The position numbers were made by a program, and so were the translations under genes. DNA of 13,115 nucleotides from JAHEEL01 sp964195515 (lineage in GTDB: Bacteria; Actinomycetota; Acidimicrobiia; Spongiisociales; UBA5794), in NCBI GenBank assembly GCA_964195515.1, contig CAXMQO010000089.1, positions 1 to 13,115 on the forward strand. Direction: 5' to 3'. A model generated the notes under the pieces. The model made no database searches, was not told the origin of the DNA, and was given only the letters and a program-made list of their open reading frames with translations. Below are positions 1 to 6,076 of this stretch, piece after piece. Within the stretch, counting starts at the first letter, position 1; each line of letters starts with the position of its first letter.

Positions 1-258
1 TCCCCGGACCTGAAGGTGCCCATCATCGTGTGTGACGCTCACGGGGTCGTCGTCCGGTTGGTAGGTAATCGACGGGATCTCCGGAGCCAGCCAGAGGCGA
101 TGGCCCCCAAGAAACCTGAACGGTGATCCTCCAGGACGCTCGATCTCGAGTCCCAGAAGTTCGGCGAACACGTTCTCCCCGTCGAGCATACGCAGGCCGA
201 TGATCCGGGGTCCGGTATCGGCGAATTCGACGGTGAGATCACCGCAGCGCATCTCCAC
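1..258 (-). CDS. Mutarotase-like (DUF4380-like) protein, 3' part missing
   Basis: The first 86 codons are visible; the gene runs off the left edge. The reading frame was worked out directly on the minus strand. The N-terminus reads as a beta-rich domain (GDLTVEFADTGPRIIGLRM, residues 6-24), followed by GGHRLWLAPE near residues 57-66 and TYQPDDDPV near 71-79. The GGHRLWxAPE...TYxPDxxPV pattern is what I associate with DUF4380 and related galactose-mutarotase-fold proteins, which bind or epimerise sugars; this rests on motif memory only. The GTG at 258 was chosen because AGGAGG (269-264) lies 5 nt upstream. The in-frame ATG at 252 (11 nt spacing) and ATG at 282 (no ribosome binding site) are alternatives. 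It lies 69 nt after map with an inverted repeat between them, so it may be the last gene of the operon or separately transcribed. No substrate can be assigned. Confidence 0.6.
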   Translation of the reverse strand, partial: MEMRCGDLTVEFADTGPRIIGLRMLDGENVFAELLGLEIERPGGSPFRFLGGHRLWLAPEIPSITYQPDDDPVSVTHDDGHLQVRG

Positions 259-263
259 TGGAA

Positions 264-269
264 CCTCCT
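264..269 (-). promoter_or_regulatory. Shine-Dalgarno for the mutarotase-like gene
   Basis: A perfect AGGAGG on the minus strand lies 5 nt before GTG 258 and 11 nt before ATG 252. It is the main evidence that the frame ending at position 1 is translated, and that the start is at 258 or 252. Confidence 0.7.
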
Positions 270-290
270 CACTACCTTCCATAGCCACGA

Positions 291-318
291 ATCAGTGAGG
301 TGGGCTTAGCTCACTGAT
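291..318. repeat. 9-bp perfect inverted repeat between map and the mutarotase-like gene
   Basis: ATCAGTGAG (291-299) and CTCACTGAT (310-318) are exact reverse complements around a 10-nt loop. The repeat starts 10 nt after the map stop codon and ends 22 nt before the Shine-Dalgarno of the next gene. In RNA it would be a moderate hairpin. There is no T-run after it on the minus strand, so it is not a classical intrinsic terminator. It could be an operator, an attenuator or an mRNA-processing hairpin; the sequence does not decide. Confidence 0.6.
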
Positions 319-327
319 CTACTGAAT

Positions 328-1107
328 TCACAGCAGGACCGGCTCCAGGAGCGTCGAGACCTTCGGACCGTCTTCCGTCAGCAGGACCGTGTGCTCGAAG
401 TGCGCCGAAACCGCGCCATCGGCCGTCACAACCGTCCATCCATCATCGAGAACCGCCGTCTCTGCGGTGCCCAGGTTGAACATCGGCTCGATCGCTACCG
501 CCATCCCCGTCTTGAGTTTGAGTCCCTTGCCCGGCGTGCCGTAGTTCGGGACGTTCGGCGCTTCGTGCATCTGCCGACCGATTCCGTGGCCGATGTACTC
601 ACGCACGACGCCGTATCCGAACGGTTCAGCGGTCGCCTCGATGGCGTGTCCGATGTCACCGATTCGGTTCCCGCTCTTGAACTGGCGCATCCCGTTCCAC
701 AGTGCTTCCTCGGTGACATCCAGGAGTCGCTGCACCTCGTCCGGCACATTGCCGATTGCCATCGTGAAGGCGGCGTCACCATGCCAGCCCTCGTAGATCG
801 CGCCGGCGTCGACCGAGATGATGTCTCCGTTGCGGAGGGTGTAGCCGTCCGGGATGCCGTGGACGATCGCCGAATTCGGCGATGCACAGATCGTTGCGGG
901 GAAGCCGTGATAACCCAGAAACGAAGGTCTGCAGCCGCGTGCCCGGACTACCTCGGCAGCGACCGCGTCGAGTTCCCGTGTCGTTACGCCGGGGCCTGCC
1001 GCTTCACGAACTGCCTGATGCATCGCGGCAACGCACTGCCCTGCGATCTCCATCTTGGCGAAGTCTTCGGGCTTCTTCTTCGTGATGACCTTCGCCCCAA
1101 CCATCAT
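328..1107 (-). CDS. map: Type I methionine aminopeptidase
   Basis: Removes the N-terminal methionine from nascent proteins at the ribosome exit, in the cytoplasm; a dinuclear metallopeptidase of the pita-bread fold. 259 residues, normal for the short bacterial type I enzyme, with no N-terminal extension. The metal ligands are all present: D100 (SVDAG), D111 (HGDAA), H174 (YIGHGIG), E207 (AIEPM) and E238 (FEHT). The substrate-site histidines H83 (IVHG) and H181 (MHEAP) are also there. The ATG at 1107 overlaps the adk stop as ATGA, so it is translationally coupled; the second ATG (1104) is an equally plausible start, and there is no clear ribosome binding site. The adk-map pairing after secY is the common order in high-GC Gram-positive spc operons. 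Confidence 0.96.
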   Translation of the reverse strand: MMVGAKVITKKKPEDFAKMEIAGQCVAAMHQAVREAAGPGVTTRELDAVAAEVVRARGCRPSFLGYHGFPATICASPNSAIVHGIPDGYTLRNGDIISVDAGAIYEGWHGDAAFTMAIGNVPDEVQRLLDVTEEALWNGMRQFKSGNRIGDIGHAIEATAEPFGYGVVREYIGHGIGRQMHEAPNVPNYGTPGKGLKLKTGMAVAIEPMFNLGTAETAVLDDGWTVVTADGAVSAHFEHTVLLTEDGPKVSTLLEPVLL

Positions 1108-1661
1108 GACGCCAGTTCGCAGGCGACACGACCGAAGATCTCTTCGATGGATCCGGTGCCATCGACCCGTCGGACACGCTCGCCGTAGTAGGCGATGAGT
1201 GGCTCCGTCTCGGCGTGGAACACCTCGAGGCGATGCCGGATCGTCACCTCGTTGTCGTCGGCCCGGCCTTCGATCGAGGCCCGCTTGAGGAGCCGCTCAA
1301 CGATCTCTTCCTCGTCGACATCGAGGTAGATGGTGGTATCGATCGCATCGGCGCCCACGACGTCGGTGAGGATCTCTGCCTGACGGAGGCTGCGGGGGAA
1401 CCCGTCGAGGACGTATCCGCACGCCGCGTCTTCTCGGGCGAGCCGCTCCTCGACGAGGGCGACAACGAGGTCGTCGGGGACGAGATCACCGGTACTCACG
1501 AACTCGCCCGCCCGGATCCCGAGCTCACTGCCCGACGCCATCGCCTCACGCAGCATGTCGCCGGTTGAGACATGCGGAACGCCGAGCGCCCTTGTCACCA
1601 GCTTTGCCTGTGTCCCCTTGCCGCCCCCGGGTGGCCCGAGAAACAAGATCCGTCTACCCAT
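1104..1661 (-). CDS. adk: Adenylate kinase, short-lid form
   Basis: Catalyses ATP + AMP = 2 ADP in the cytoplasm and is essential for adenine nucleotide balance. 185 residues, the short form. The P-loop is GPPGGGKGT at residues 9-17 with catalytic K15; the usual GAPGAGKGT has Ala where this protein has Pro and Gly. The AMP-binding STGDMLR segment is near 32-38 and DGFPR at 86-90. The lid region (about 127-142, with EGRADD) is short and has no cysteines, so there is no zinc lid. Arg142 and Arg144 are candidate phosphate-binding residues. The start at 1661 has AGGAG (1672-1668) 6 nt upstream. It follows secY after an unusually long 186-nt gap full of repeats and overlaps map by 4 nt. Confidence 0.96.
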   Translation of the reverse strand: MGRRILFLGPPGGGKGTQAKLVTRALGVPHVSTGDMLREAMASGSELGIRAGEFVSTGDLVPDDLVVALVEERLAREDAACGYVLDGFPRSLRQAEILTDVVGADAIDTTIYLDVDEEEIVERLLKRASIEGRADDNEVTIRHRLEVFHAETEPLIAYYGERVRRVDGTGSIEEIFGRVACELAS

Positions 1662-1667
1662 AGAGAA

Positions 1668-1672
1668 CTCCT
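1668..1672 (-). promoter_or_regulatory. Shine-Dalgarno of adk
   Basis: AGGAG on the minus strand, 6 nt before ATG 1661. It fixes the adk start despite the long repeat-rich leader. Confidence 0.75.
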
Positions 1673-1688
1673 GATTGTCCAGTGGCGG

Positions 1689-1716
1689 AGGATACCTGCG
1701 AGTCTGCGCTCGTCAG
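1689..1716 (-). promoter_or_regulatory. Weak candidate promoter for adk-map
   Basis: CTGACG (1716-1711) and TATCCT (1694-1689), 16 nt apart, each match the sigma-70-type consensus at 4 of 6 positions. A start near 1682 would leave a leader of about 20 nt before adk. Such matches are common by chance; the only support beyond them is the long secY-adk gap. Confidence 0.2.
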
Positions 1717-1725
1717 CCGTGAGTC

Positions 1726-1757
1726 GGAGTAGCGGAGTAGCGGAATAGCGGAATAGC
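1726..1757. repeat. Octamer tandem array, 4 units
   Basis: Four adjacent 8-nt units on the plus strand: GGAGTAGC twice, then GGAATAGC twice. The array lies in the non-coding gap between secY and adk. GAGTAGCG at 1727-1734 and 1735-1742 can pair with CGCTACTC at 1809-1816, so the array may join an alternative RNA fold with the hairpin upstream of it in the transcript. Confidence 0.85.
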
Positions 1758-1801
1758 AGCGACGAACTCACTCGGCTTACTCAGCTGCTGAAGCGAGGCG
1801 G

Positions 1802-1820
1802 AGCCGAGCGCTACTCGGCT
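1802..1820. repeat. 7-bp inverted repeat in the secY-adk gap
   Basis: AGCCGAG (1802-1808) and CTCGGCT (1814-1820) form a perfect 7-bp stem with a 5-nt loop. A further CTCGGCT at 1771-1777 can pair with the same AGCCGAG arm. Two mutually exclusive stems are therefore possible. No T-run follows on the minus strand. Confidence 0.55.
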
Positions 1821-1823
1821 ACC

Positions 1824-1862
1824 GGTTTCCTGTTCTGAGCCTCCGGCTCAGGACAGGAAACC
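1824..1862 (-). repeat. Long hairpin spanning the secY stop codon
   Basis: On the minus strand GGTTTCCTGTCCTGAGCC (1862-1845) is followed by a 3-nt loop and GGCTCAGAACAGGAAACC (1841-1824). This is an 18-bp stem with a single C-A mismatch. The first arm encodes the last secY codons and overlaps its TGA stop (1850-1848). No U-tract follows, so it does not look like a standard intrinsic terminator. A role as an mRNA 3'-end stabiliser, processing site or partial attenuator between secY and adk would fit but is inference. Confidence 0.85.
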
Positions 1863-3155
1863 CTCGTAGTTCCGCATCATCAGCTGGGACTCGACCTGCT
1901 TCATCGTCTCGAGGGCCACACCCGCCACGATGATGATCGACACGCCGGAGAGACCCACGGGGACGCTCCAGATCCATCCGAGGATGGACGGCAGGATCGT
2001 CACGAGCGCCAGGTACATCGCGCCGGGCAGCGTGATGCGACTCAGCACGTGCTCCAGGTACCGCACGGTCGCCCGTCCCGGACGGATGCCAGGGATGAAT
2101 CCGCCCTGTCGCTGGATCATGTCGGCTTGACGCTCCGGGTCGAACTGGATCGCCGTGTAGAAGTAGGTAAAGAACACCACGAGGAGCGCCAGCACGAAGA
2201 TGTACCACAGGCTCGGCGAGAAGCCGCCGCCGCTCGAAGACAGCAGATTGGTGTCGATCCAGTTCCGGACCGTCGCACCCCAACCGGTCGGCGGCAGAAC
2301 CGAGGCGATGAGAGCAGGGAAGTACATGATCGAGGTCGCGAAGATCACAGGGATGACGCCCGCCATGTTCACCTTCAGCGGAATGTACGTGGATTGGCCG
2401 CCCATGACCTTCCGGCCGCGGACTCGCTTCGAGAACTGCACCGGGATCCTGCGCTGTCCCTGCTCGATGTAGATGATCCCGATCGTCAAGGCGATCATCA
2501 CAGCAACAATGACGATGAATTGGTATGTCTGCGAGTTGGCGTTGAGGATCGCCAACTGGGATGGGATCTGCGAGATGATCGAAATGAAGATCAGCAGCGA
2601 CATACCGTTGCCGATTCCGCGCTGGGTGATCAATTCACCGAACCACATGAGCAACGCCGTGCCGGCGGTCATCGTCACGACGATGATGATCACGTTGCGG
2701 GGGGTGTAGTCGGGGATCAGGTCGATGCCGCCGGTCAGCTGACCGGAGTGGAACAGGAACGAGAACCCGGTCGCCTGGAGGAGTGCCAGGATGACGGTGA
2801 GATACCTCGTCCACTGAGTGATGACCTTCCGTCCGGTCTCGCCTTCCTCCTGAAGGGCCTGCAACTTTGGAATCACAACGGCGAGCAACTGAAGAATGAT
2901 CGACGACGTGATGTACGGCATGATCCCGAGAGCGAAAACCGACATGCGGGTCAACGCGCCGCCGGAGAACAGGTTCAACAACCCGACGAACCCGGAGGTC
3001 GTCGCCGAGTCGGTGAATTCCTTGATCGCGTTGAGATCCACACCCGGGACCGGGACGGTCGTCCCGAGCCGGTACAGAACGAAGATGAACAGCGTGAAGA
3101 GGATCTTGTTCCGCAGAGCGTGGATCCGGAACGCGTTCCTGAAAGCAGTCAGCAT
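1848..3155 (-). CDS. secY: Preprotein translocase channel subunit SecY
   Basis: The membrane channel of the Sec translocon; with SecE and SecG it exports unfolded proteins and inserts membrane proteins. 435 residues, normal length, with about ten hydrophobic segments. The first is near 18-36, followed by the plug region. The SecY signature GIMPYITSSIILQL is at 77-90. Other conserved blocks are FGELITQRGIGNGMSLLIF at 172-190, KVMGGQSTYIPLKVNMAGV around 249-267 (start of the seventh segment), and the cytoplasmic loop with RQADMIQRQGGFIPGIRPG around 342-360. The start at ATG 3155 matches the family N-terminus (MLxAFxNAFRxxxLRxKILFTL). The only Shine-Dalgarno-like sequence, GAAGGA (3173-3168), is rather far at 12 nt. 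It sits after rplO, its usual place, but with a 91-nt gap, and its stop lies in a strong hairpin. Confidence 0.98.
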   Translation of the reverse strand: MLTAFRNAFRIHALRNKILFTLFIFVLYRLGTTVPVPGVDLNAIKEFTDSATTSGFVGLLNLFSGGALTRMSVFALGIMPYITSSIILQLLAVVIPKLQALQEEGETGRKVITQWTRYLTVILALLQATGFSFLFHSGQLTGGIDLIPDYTPRNVIIIVVTMTAGTALLMWFGELITQRGIGNGMSLLIFISIISQIPSQLAILNANSQTYQFIVIVAVMIALTIGIIYIEQGQRRIPVQFSKRVRGRKVMGGQSTYIPLKVNMAGVIPVIFATSIMYFPALIASVLPPTGWGATVRNWIDTNLLSSSGGGFSPSLWYIFVLALLVVFFTYFYTAIQFDPERQADMIQRQGGFIPGIRPGRATVRYLEHVLSRITLPGAMYLALVTILPSILGWIWSVPVGLSGVSIIIVAGVALETMKQVESQLMMRNYEGFLS

Positions 3156-3206
3156 GTGAGTGTTGGGTCCTTCAGTGGTAACGGCACAATAGTGGTGCTC
3201 GGGGCG

Positions 3207-3248
3207 TGTGCTCGGCGCTCATAGCTCAGAGCCCACAACTCGTAGCTC
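3207..3248. repeat. Degenerate heptamer array in the rplO-secY gap
   Basis: Six consecutive 7-nt units on the plus strand: TGTGCTC, GGCGCTC, ATAGCTC, AGAGCCC, ACAACTC, GTAGCTC. The consensus is NNNGCTC. The last unit reaches into the rplO stop codon. It occupies nearly half of the 91-nt gap before secY; I see no promoter or terminator in the rest. Confidence 0.75.
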
Positions 3249-3687
3249 AATCCTCGAGGACCTCTACCGAGCCTCCCGCAGCCTTTATCTTCTCGACGGC
3301 GCCGAGACTGAATGCATGGGCCTTGATGGTCAGAGCGCGGTCGATTTCGCCCTCACCGAGGACCTTGACCTTGCCGCGATGTTTGACGAGTCCACCGGCC
3401 CGCAGATCATCTGCGGTCACGGTGCTCCCTGCGTCAAACGCATTGAGTCGCTCGACGTTGATGACCGTGTACTCAACACGATTCGGGTTCGTGAAACCGC
3501 GCAGCTTGGGCATACGACGCTGGAGCGGCATCTGACCACCCTCGAAGCCGCGGCGCACCTTGCTGCGAGCCTTGAGGCCCTTCGTACCGCGCCCGGCGGT
3601 CTTCCCGCGTCGCCCGGCTTCACCGCGCCCGACGCGAATCTTGCGCTTCTTCGACCCCGCAGGGGGTCGGAGGTGATGAAGCTTCAT
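3247..3687 (-). CDS. rplO: 50S ribosomal protein L15
   Basis: A large-subunit protein that binds 23S rRNA late in assembly. 146 residues, normal length. The N-terminal half is very basic and glycine-rich (GSKKRKIRVGRGEAGRRGK near 11-29, then GFEGGQMPLQRRMPKLRGF near 47-65), the extended rRNA-threading arm of L15. The C-terminal globular domain ends with the family pattern AHAFSLGAVEKIKAAGGSVE. The start ATG 3687 overlaps the rpmD stop as ATGA. It is the last ribosomal gene of the cluster and its stop codon runs into a heptamer array. Confidence 0.98.
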   Translation of the reverse strand: MKLHHLRPPAGSKKRKIRVGRGEAGRRGKTAGRGTKGLKARSKVRRGFEGGQMPLQRRMPKLRGFTNPNRVEYTVINVERLNAFDAGSTVTADDLRAGGLVKHRGKVKVLGEGEIDRALTIKAHAFSLGAVEKIKAAGGSVEVLED

Positions 3688-3869
3688 CCGATTTCCTCCA
3701 CTTCGAGGAGATGCTTCGCATGGAACACCATGCCGCGCACGTCCGGTCTGTCGGGTCGCATGGTCGTCTGGTTGATCTTCCGCAGCCCGAGACTCTCTAC
3801 GGTTGCGCGAGTCTTCGGTTTCTCACCGATGGTGCTGCGCACCAATGTGATCTTCAGGTTCTTCGCCAT
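3684..3869 (-). CDS. rpmD: 50S ribosomal protein L30
   Basis: A small large-subunit protein of 61 residues, normal for bacteria. It has the single L30 fold: LKITLVRSTIG at 5-15, then the conserved helix containing TRATVESLGLRKINQT near 20-35, and GMVFHAKHLLEVEE at the C-terminus. The start ATG 3869 shares one base with the rpsE stop (TGATG) and its own stop overlaps rplO, so it is tightly coupled on both sides. L30 is absent from some bacteria; it is present here in the standard place. Confidence 0.96.
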   Translation of the reverse strand: MAKNLKITLVRSTIGEKPKTRATVESLGLRKINQTTMRPDRPDVRGMVFHAKHLLEVEEIG

Positions 3870-4471
3870 CAGCTGCCTACCTGAATCTTCGCCAACTCGG
3901 CAGACCGGTAGGCGGCGAGCAGCGCCGGTGGGAACAGTTCCTCCGGGCGCTTGCCCCGGGCTTTGGCGACTACGTCGGGACGCTGCTGGGACAGGAGTGC
4001 ATTCACCGTCGCCTTCGCCACGTTGACATGTGTCGGAGATCCGAGCGACTTCGACAGGACATCCTTGACCCCTGCTGCCTCGAGGATCTGGCGGACTGCG
4101 CCTCCGGCGATTACCCCGGTACCCGGTGCAGCCGGCTTGAGAAGCACGCGTGAAGCACTCTGCTCGCCGATCACCTCATGGATGATCGTCTGGCCGGCCA
4201 TCGGCACGTCGAACATGTTCTTCTTTGCGATCTCCATGCCCTTCTGGATGGCCATGGGGACCTCTTTGGCCTTGCCGTATCCGATCCCGACCTTGCCCTT
4301 GCCGTTGCCGACGGTTACGAGAGCCGTGAACGAGAATCGGCGGCCACCCTTGACGACCTTGGCGACGCGGTTGATAGCGATGACCCTCTCGTCGAACTCC
4401 GGCTCGCGCCGTTCCCTGCGGTCCCTGCGGTCCCTGCGGTCATTTCGATTGGTGTTGTCACGGTTCGTCAT
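3869..4471 (-). CDS. rpsE: 30S ribosomal protein S5
   Basis: A small-subunit protein at the decoding side that affects accuracy and 30S assembly. 200 residues. The N-terminal ~25 residues are Arg/Asp-rich and hydrophilic, an extension common in high-GC Gram-positive S5. The double-stranded-RNA-binding-type domain follows (VAKVVKGGRRFSFTALVTVG near 36-55, GKGKVGIGYGKAKEVPMAI near 57-75). The C-terminal domain contains PAAPGTGVIAGGAVRQILEAAG (114-135) and SLGSPTHVNVAKAT (142-155). The open frame extends upstream to 4582, but ATG 4471 is chosen because it starts the family-like sequence and has AGGAG (4480-4476) 4 nt upstream, overlapping the rplR stop. It is 7 nt from rplR, the largest gap within the ribosomal block. 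Confidence 0.97.
   Translation of the reverse strand: MTNRDNTNRNDRRDRRDRRERREPEFDERVIAINRVAKVVKGGRRFSFTALVTVGNGKGKVGIGYGKAKEVPMAIQKGMEIAKKNMFDVPMAGQTIIHEVIGEQSASRVLLKPAAPGTGVIAGGAVRQILEAAGVKDVLSKSLGSPTHVNVAKATVNALLSQQRPDVVAKARGKRPEELFPPALLAAYRSAELAKIQVGS
4412..4438. repeat. 9-bp tandem repeat in the rpsE N-terminus
   Basis: Three adjacent units on the plus strand: TTCCCTGCG, then GTCCCTGCG twice. The period of nine keeps the frame and encodes the Arg-Arg-Asp/Glu tripeptides of the basic S5 tail. It looks like simple codon-level slippage. Confidence 0.8.
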
Positions 4472-4478
4472 AGCGCTC

Positions 4479-4832
4479 CTAGAACTCCAGCCCGGACTTG
4501 CGGGCTCCATCGGCCAGCGCCTTGACGCGCCCGTGGAAGGCGAACCCACCCCGGTCGAAGACGACCGTGTCGAAACCAGCATCCTTGGCGCGGGCGCCGA
4601 CGAGCTTTCCGACTTCGGTTGCCGTGTCGACGTTCAGGGTCTTCTTCGCGAGACTGCCCTCGCGAGACGAGGCCGAAGCCATGGTGACACCCTGATCGTC
4701 GTCGATGATCTGTGCGTAGATGTAACGGTTGCTGCGGAACACAGCGAGTCGGGGGCGAGCGGCGGTGCCGTGCACCTTCTTGCGCACTCGGAAGTGGCGG
4801 CGTCGCCGCGCGTCTGTGCGTGAACCTCTCAT
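4479..4832 (-). CDS. rplR: 50S ribosomal protein L18
   Basis: Binds 5S rRNA with L5 and joins it to the large subunit. 117 residues, normal length. A basic N-terminus (RRRRHFRVRKKVHG near 9-22) precedes RPRLAVFRSNRYIYAQIIDD (27-46). The C-terminal RNA-binding part has VVFDRGGFAFHGRVKALADGARKSGLEF, the canonical L18 end. The start ATG 4832 overlaps the rplF stop as ATGA. The next gene, rpsE, has its Shine-Dalgarno sequence over the rplR stop codon. Confidence 0.98.
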   Translation of the reverse strand: MRGSRTDARRRRHFRVRKKVHGTAARPRLAVFRSNRYIYAQIIDDDQGVTMASASSREGSLAKKTLNVDTATEVGKLVGARAKDAGFDTVVFDRGGFAFHGRVKALADGARKSGLEF

Positions 4833-5371
4833 ACGGACACCCCTGCCTTCCCGGCCTTGCGGCGTACATATTCGTCGACGTAGCGAATGCCCTTGCCCTT
4901 GTACGGCTCTGGCGGACGCACGGAGCGGACGTTCGCCGCAACCTGGCCAACGAGTTGTTTGTCGATCCCGCTGACGATGAACTTCGTCGGCTCGGGGACC
5001 TCGAAGGTGATACCGTCGGGTGCTTTGATCTCCACGGGATGTGAGAACCCGACCTGAAGCTCGAGTGTGGTGCCTTTCAGCGCACCGCGGTAGCCAACGC
5101 CAACCGCCTGGAGTTCCTTCGTGTATCCGGCCGAGACCCCGACCACCATGTTGGCGATCAGCGCACGGGTCAGACCATGCAGGGCGCGAGCCTCGCGTTG
5201 GTCGTTCTCTCTGGCGACGGTGACGATCCCGTCTTCGACCGAGACACTGATCCGAGGATCAAGCGCCTGGGTAAGGGAACCCTTCGGGCCCTTCACGATG
5301 ACGGCGTTTCCGTCGACAGACGTTTCGACGTCTGGCGGAAGTTCGATCGGTGCGTTTCCGATGCGACTCAT
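4829..5371 (-). CDS. rplF: 50S ribosomal protein L6
   Basis: A large-subunit protein near the factor-binding site and the sarcin-ricin loop. 180 residues, normal length. The typical N-terminus SRIGNAPIELPP is followed by two similar alpha/beta domains. The GYTKELQAVGVGYRG segment (near 81-95) marks the start of the second domain. The C-terminal signature PPEPYKGKGIRYVDE (153-167) is complete. It starts 1 nt after the rpsH stop (TGA-c-ATG) with GAGG about 9 nt upstream, and overlaps rplR by 4 nt. Confidence 0.98.
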   Translation of the reverse strand: MSRIGNAPIELPPDVETSVDGNAVIVKGPKGSLTQALDPRISVSVEDGIVTVARENDQREARALHGLTRALIANMVVGVSAGYTKELQAVGVGYRGALKGTTLELQVGFSHPVEIKAPDGITFEVPEPTKFIVSGIDKQLVGQVAANVRSVRPPEPYKGKGIRYVDEYVRRKAGKAGVSV

Positions 5372-5372
5372 G

Positions 5373-5768
5373 TCACCACACCTCGCAGAGGACTTCGCCG
5401 CCGACGTTGCGTCGGCGAGCCTCCCGGTCGGTCATGACGCCGTCGGAGGTCGACACGATTGAGATACCAATTCCGCCCCGAACACGGGGTACGTCGGATG
5501 CGCTCGAGTAGACGCGGAGACCCGGCTTTGAGACCCGCTTGATGCCGGCAAGGACCGGCTGACGATTGCCGTCGTACCGGAGCCTTACGGTGAGCTGTTT
5601 GCCGACGCGAGCATCCTCGACCTTGTATCCGTCGATGAAGCCCTCTTCGGAGAGAATGCGAGCGACTTGTTCTTTCAGCTTCGACGACGGCATCGTCGTC
5701 TCCGGATGTAGCGCCATGTTGGCATTGCGAATGCGGGTGAGCATGTCGGCGATGGGATCAGACTGCAT
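5373..5768 (-). CDS. rpsH: 30S ribosomal protein S8
   Basis: A primary 16S rRNA-binding protein needed for assembly of the 30S platform. In E. coli S8 is the translational repressor of the spc operon; whether that holds here cannot be seen. 131 residues. DPIADMLTRIRNAN at 4-17 is the family N-terminus and GIGISIVSTSDGVMTDREA plus GGEVLCEVW form the C-terminal rRNA-binding signature. The frame stays open up to 5888, but ATG 5768 gives the family-like start and lies only 2 nt after the rpsN stop. Confidence 0.98.
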   Translation of the reverse strand: MQSDPIADMLTRIRNANMALHPETTMPSSKLKEQVARILSEEGFIDGYKVEDARVGKQLTVRLRYDGNRQPVLAGIKRVSKPGLRVYSSASDVPRVRGGIGISIVSTSDGVMTDREARRRNVGGEVLCEVW

Positions 5769-5770
5769 GA

Positions 5771-6076
5771 TTACCACGAAGCCTTTGTCACGCCGGGGAG
5801 CTCGCCGTTGTGGGCGAGTTCGCGGAGCGATGAACGCGACATGCCGAACTTGCGGAAGTAGCCGCGGGGTCGGCCCGTGACGCCACACCGGTTGCGGTAG
5901 CGAGTCGCGCTCGCATCGCGCGGCATCTTGGCGATCCTCTGATAGGCCTCGCGTTTGTCCTCGTACGAGGCTTTCGGATCTTTGACGATCGCGACGAGCT
6001 CCGCACGGCGCACGGCGTACCGTTCGACGATCACTTTCCTCTTATTGTTCTTGGCGACCTTCGATGTCTTCGCCAT
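5771..6076 (-). CDS. rpsN: 30S ribosomal protein S14, zinc-free long form
   Basis: A small-subunit head protein that binds 16S rRNA. 101 residues, the long type. The conserved C-terminal part is RNRCGVTGRPRGYFRKFGMS at 61-80, followed by SSLRELAHNGELPGVTKASW. The only cysteine is C64, so the two CxxC pairs of the short zinc-binding S14 are missing. The frame extends upstream to 6343, but ATG 6076 starts the family sequence MAKTSKVAKN and shares one base with the rplE stop (TGATG). Many high-GC Gram-positives carry the short zinc form at this place in the spc operon, so the form used here may help place the organism. Confidence 0.97.
   Translation of the reverse strand: MAKTSKVAKNNKRKVIVERYAVRRAELVAIVKDPKASYEDKREAYQRIAKMPRDASATRYRNRCGVTGRPRGYFRKFGMSRSSLRELAHNGELPGVTKASW

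Noticed and set aside
39..272. 77-codon minus-strand frame at the left edge
   Set aside because: It overlaps the mutarotase-like frame in another phase. The latter has the Shine-Dalgarno, hydrophobic pattern and family-like motif; this one does not.
1726..1757. CRISPR array
   Set aside because: The repeats are 7-8 nt and directly adjacent, without spacers, and no cas genes are present.
1824..1862. Intrinsic terminator after secY
   Set aside because: The stem is strong, but the following minus-strand bases are GGTAGCCGAG, not a T-run, so it is reported as a hairpin only.
2049..3224. 391-codon open frame on the plus strand opposite secY
   Set aside because: It is an antisense shadow of a complete, well-conserved secY in high-GC sequence; its translation is Arg/Asp/His-rich without recognisable motifs.
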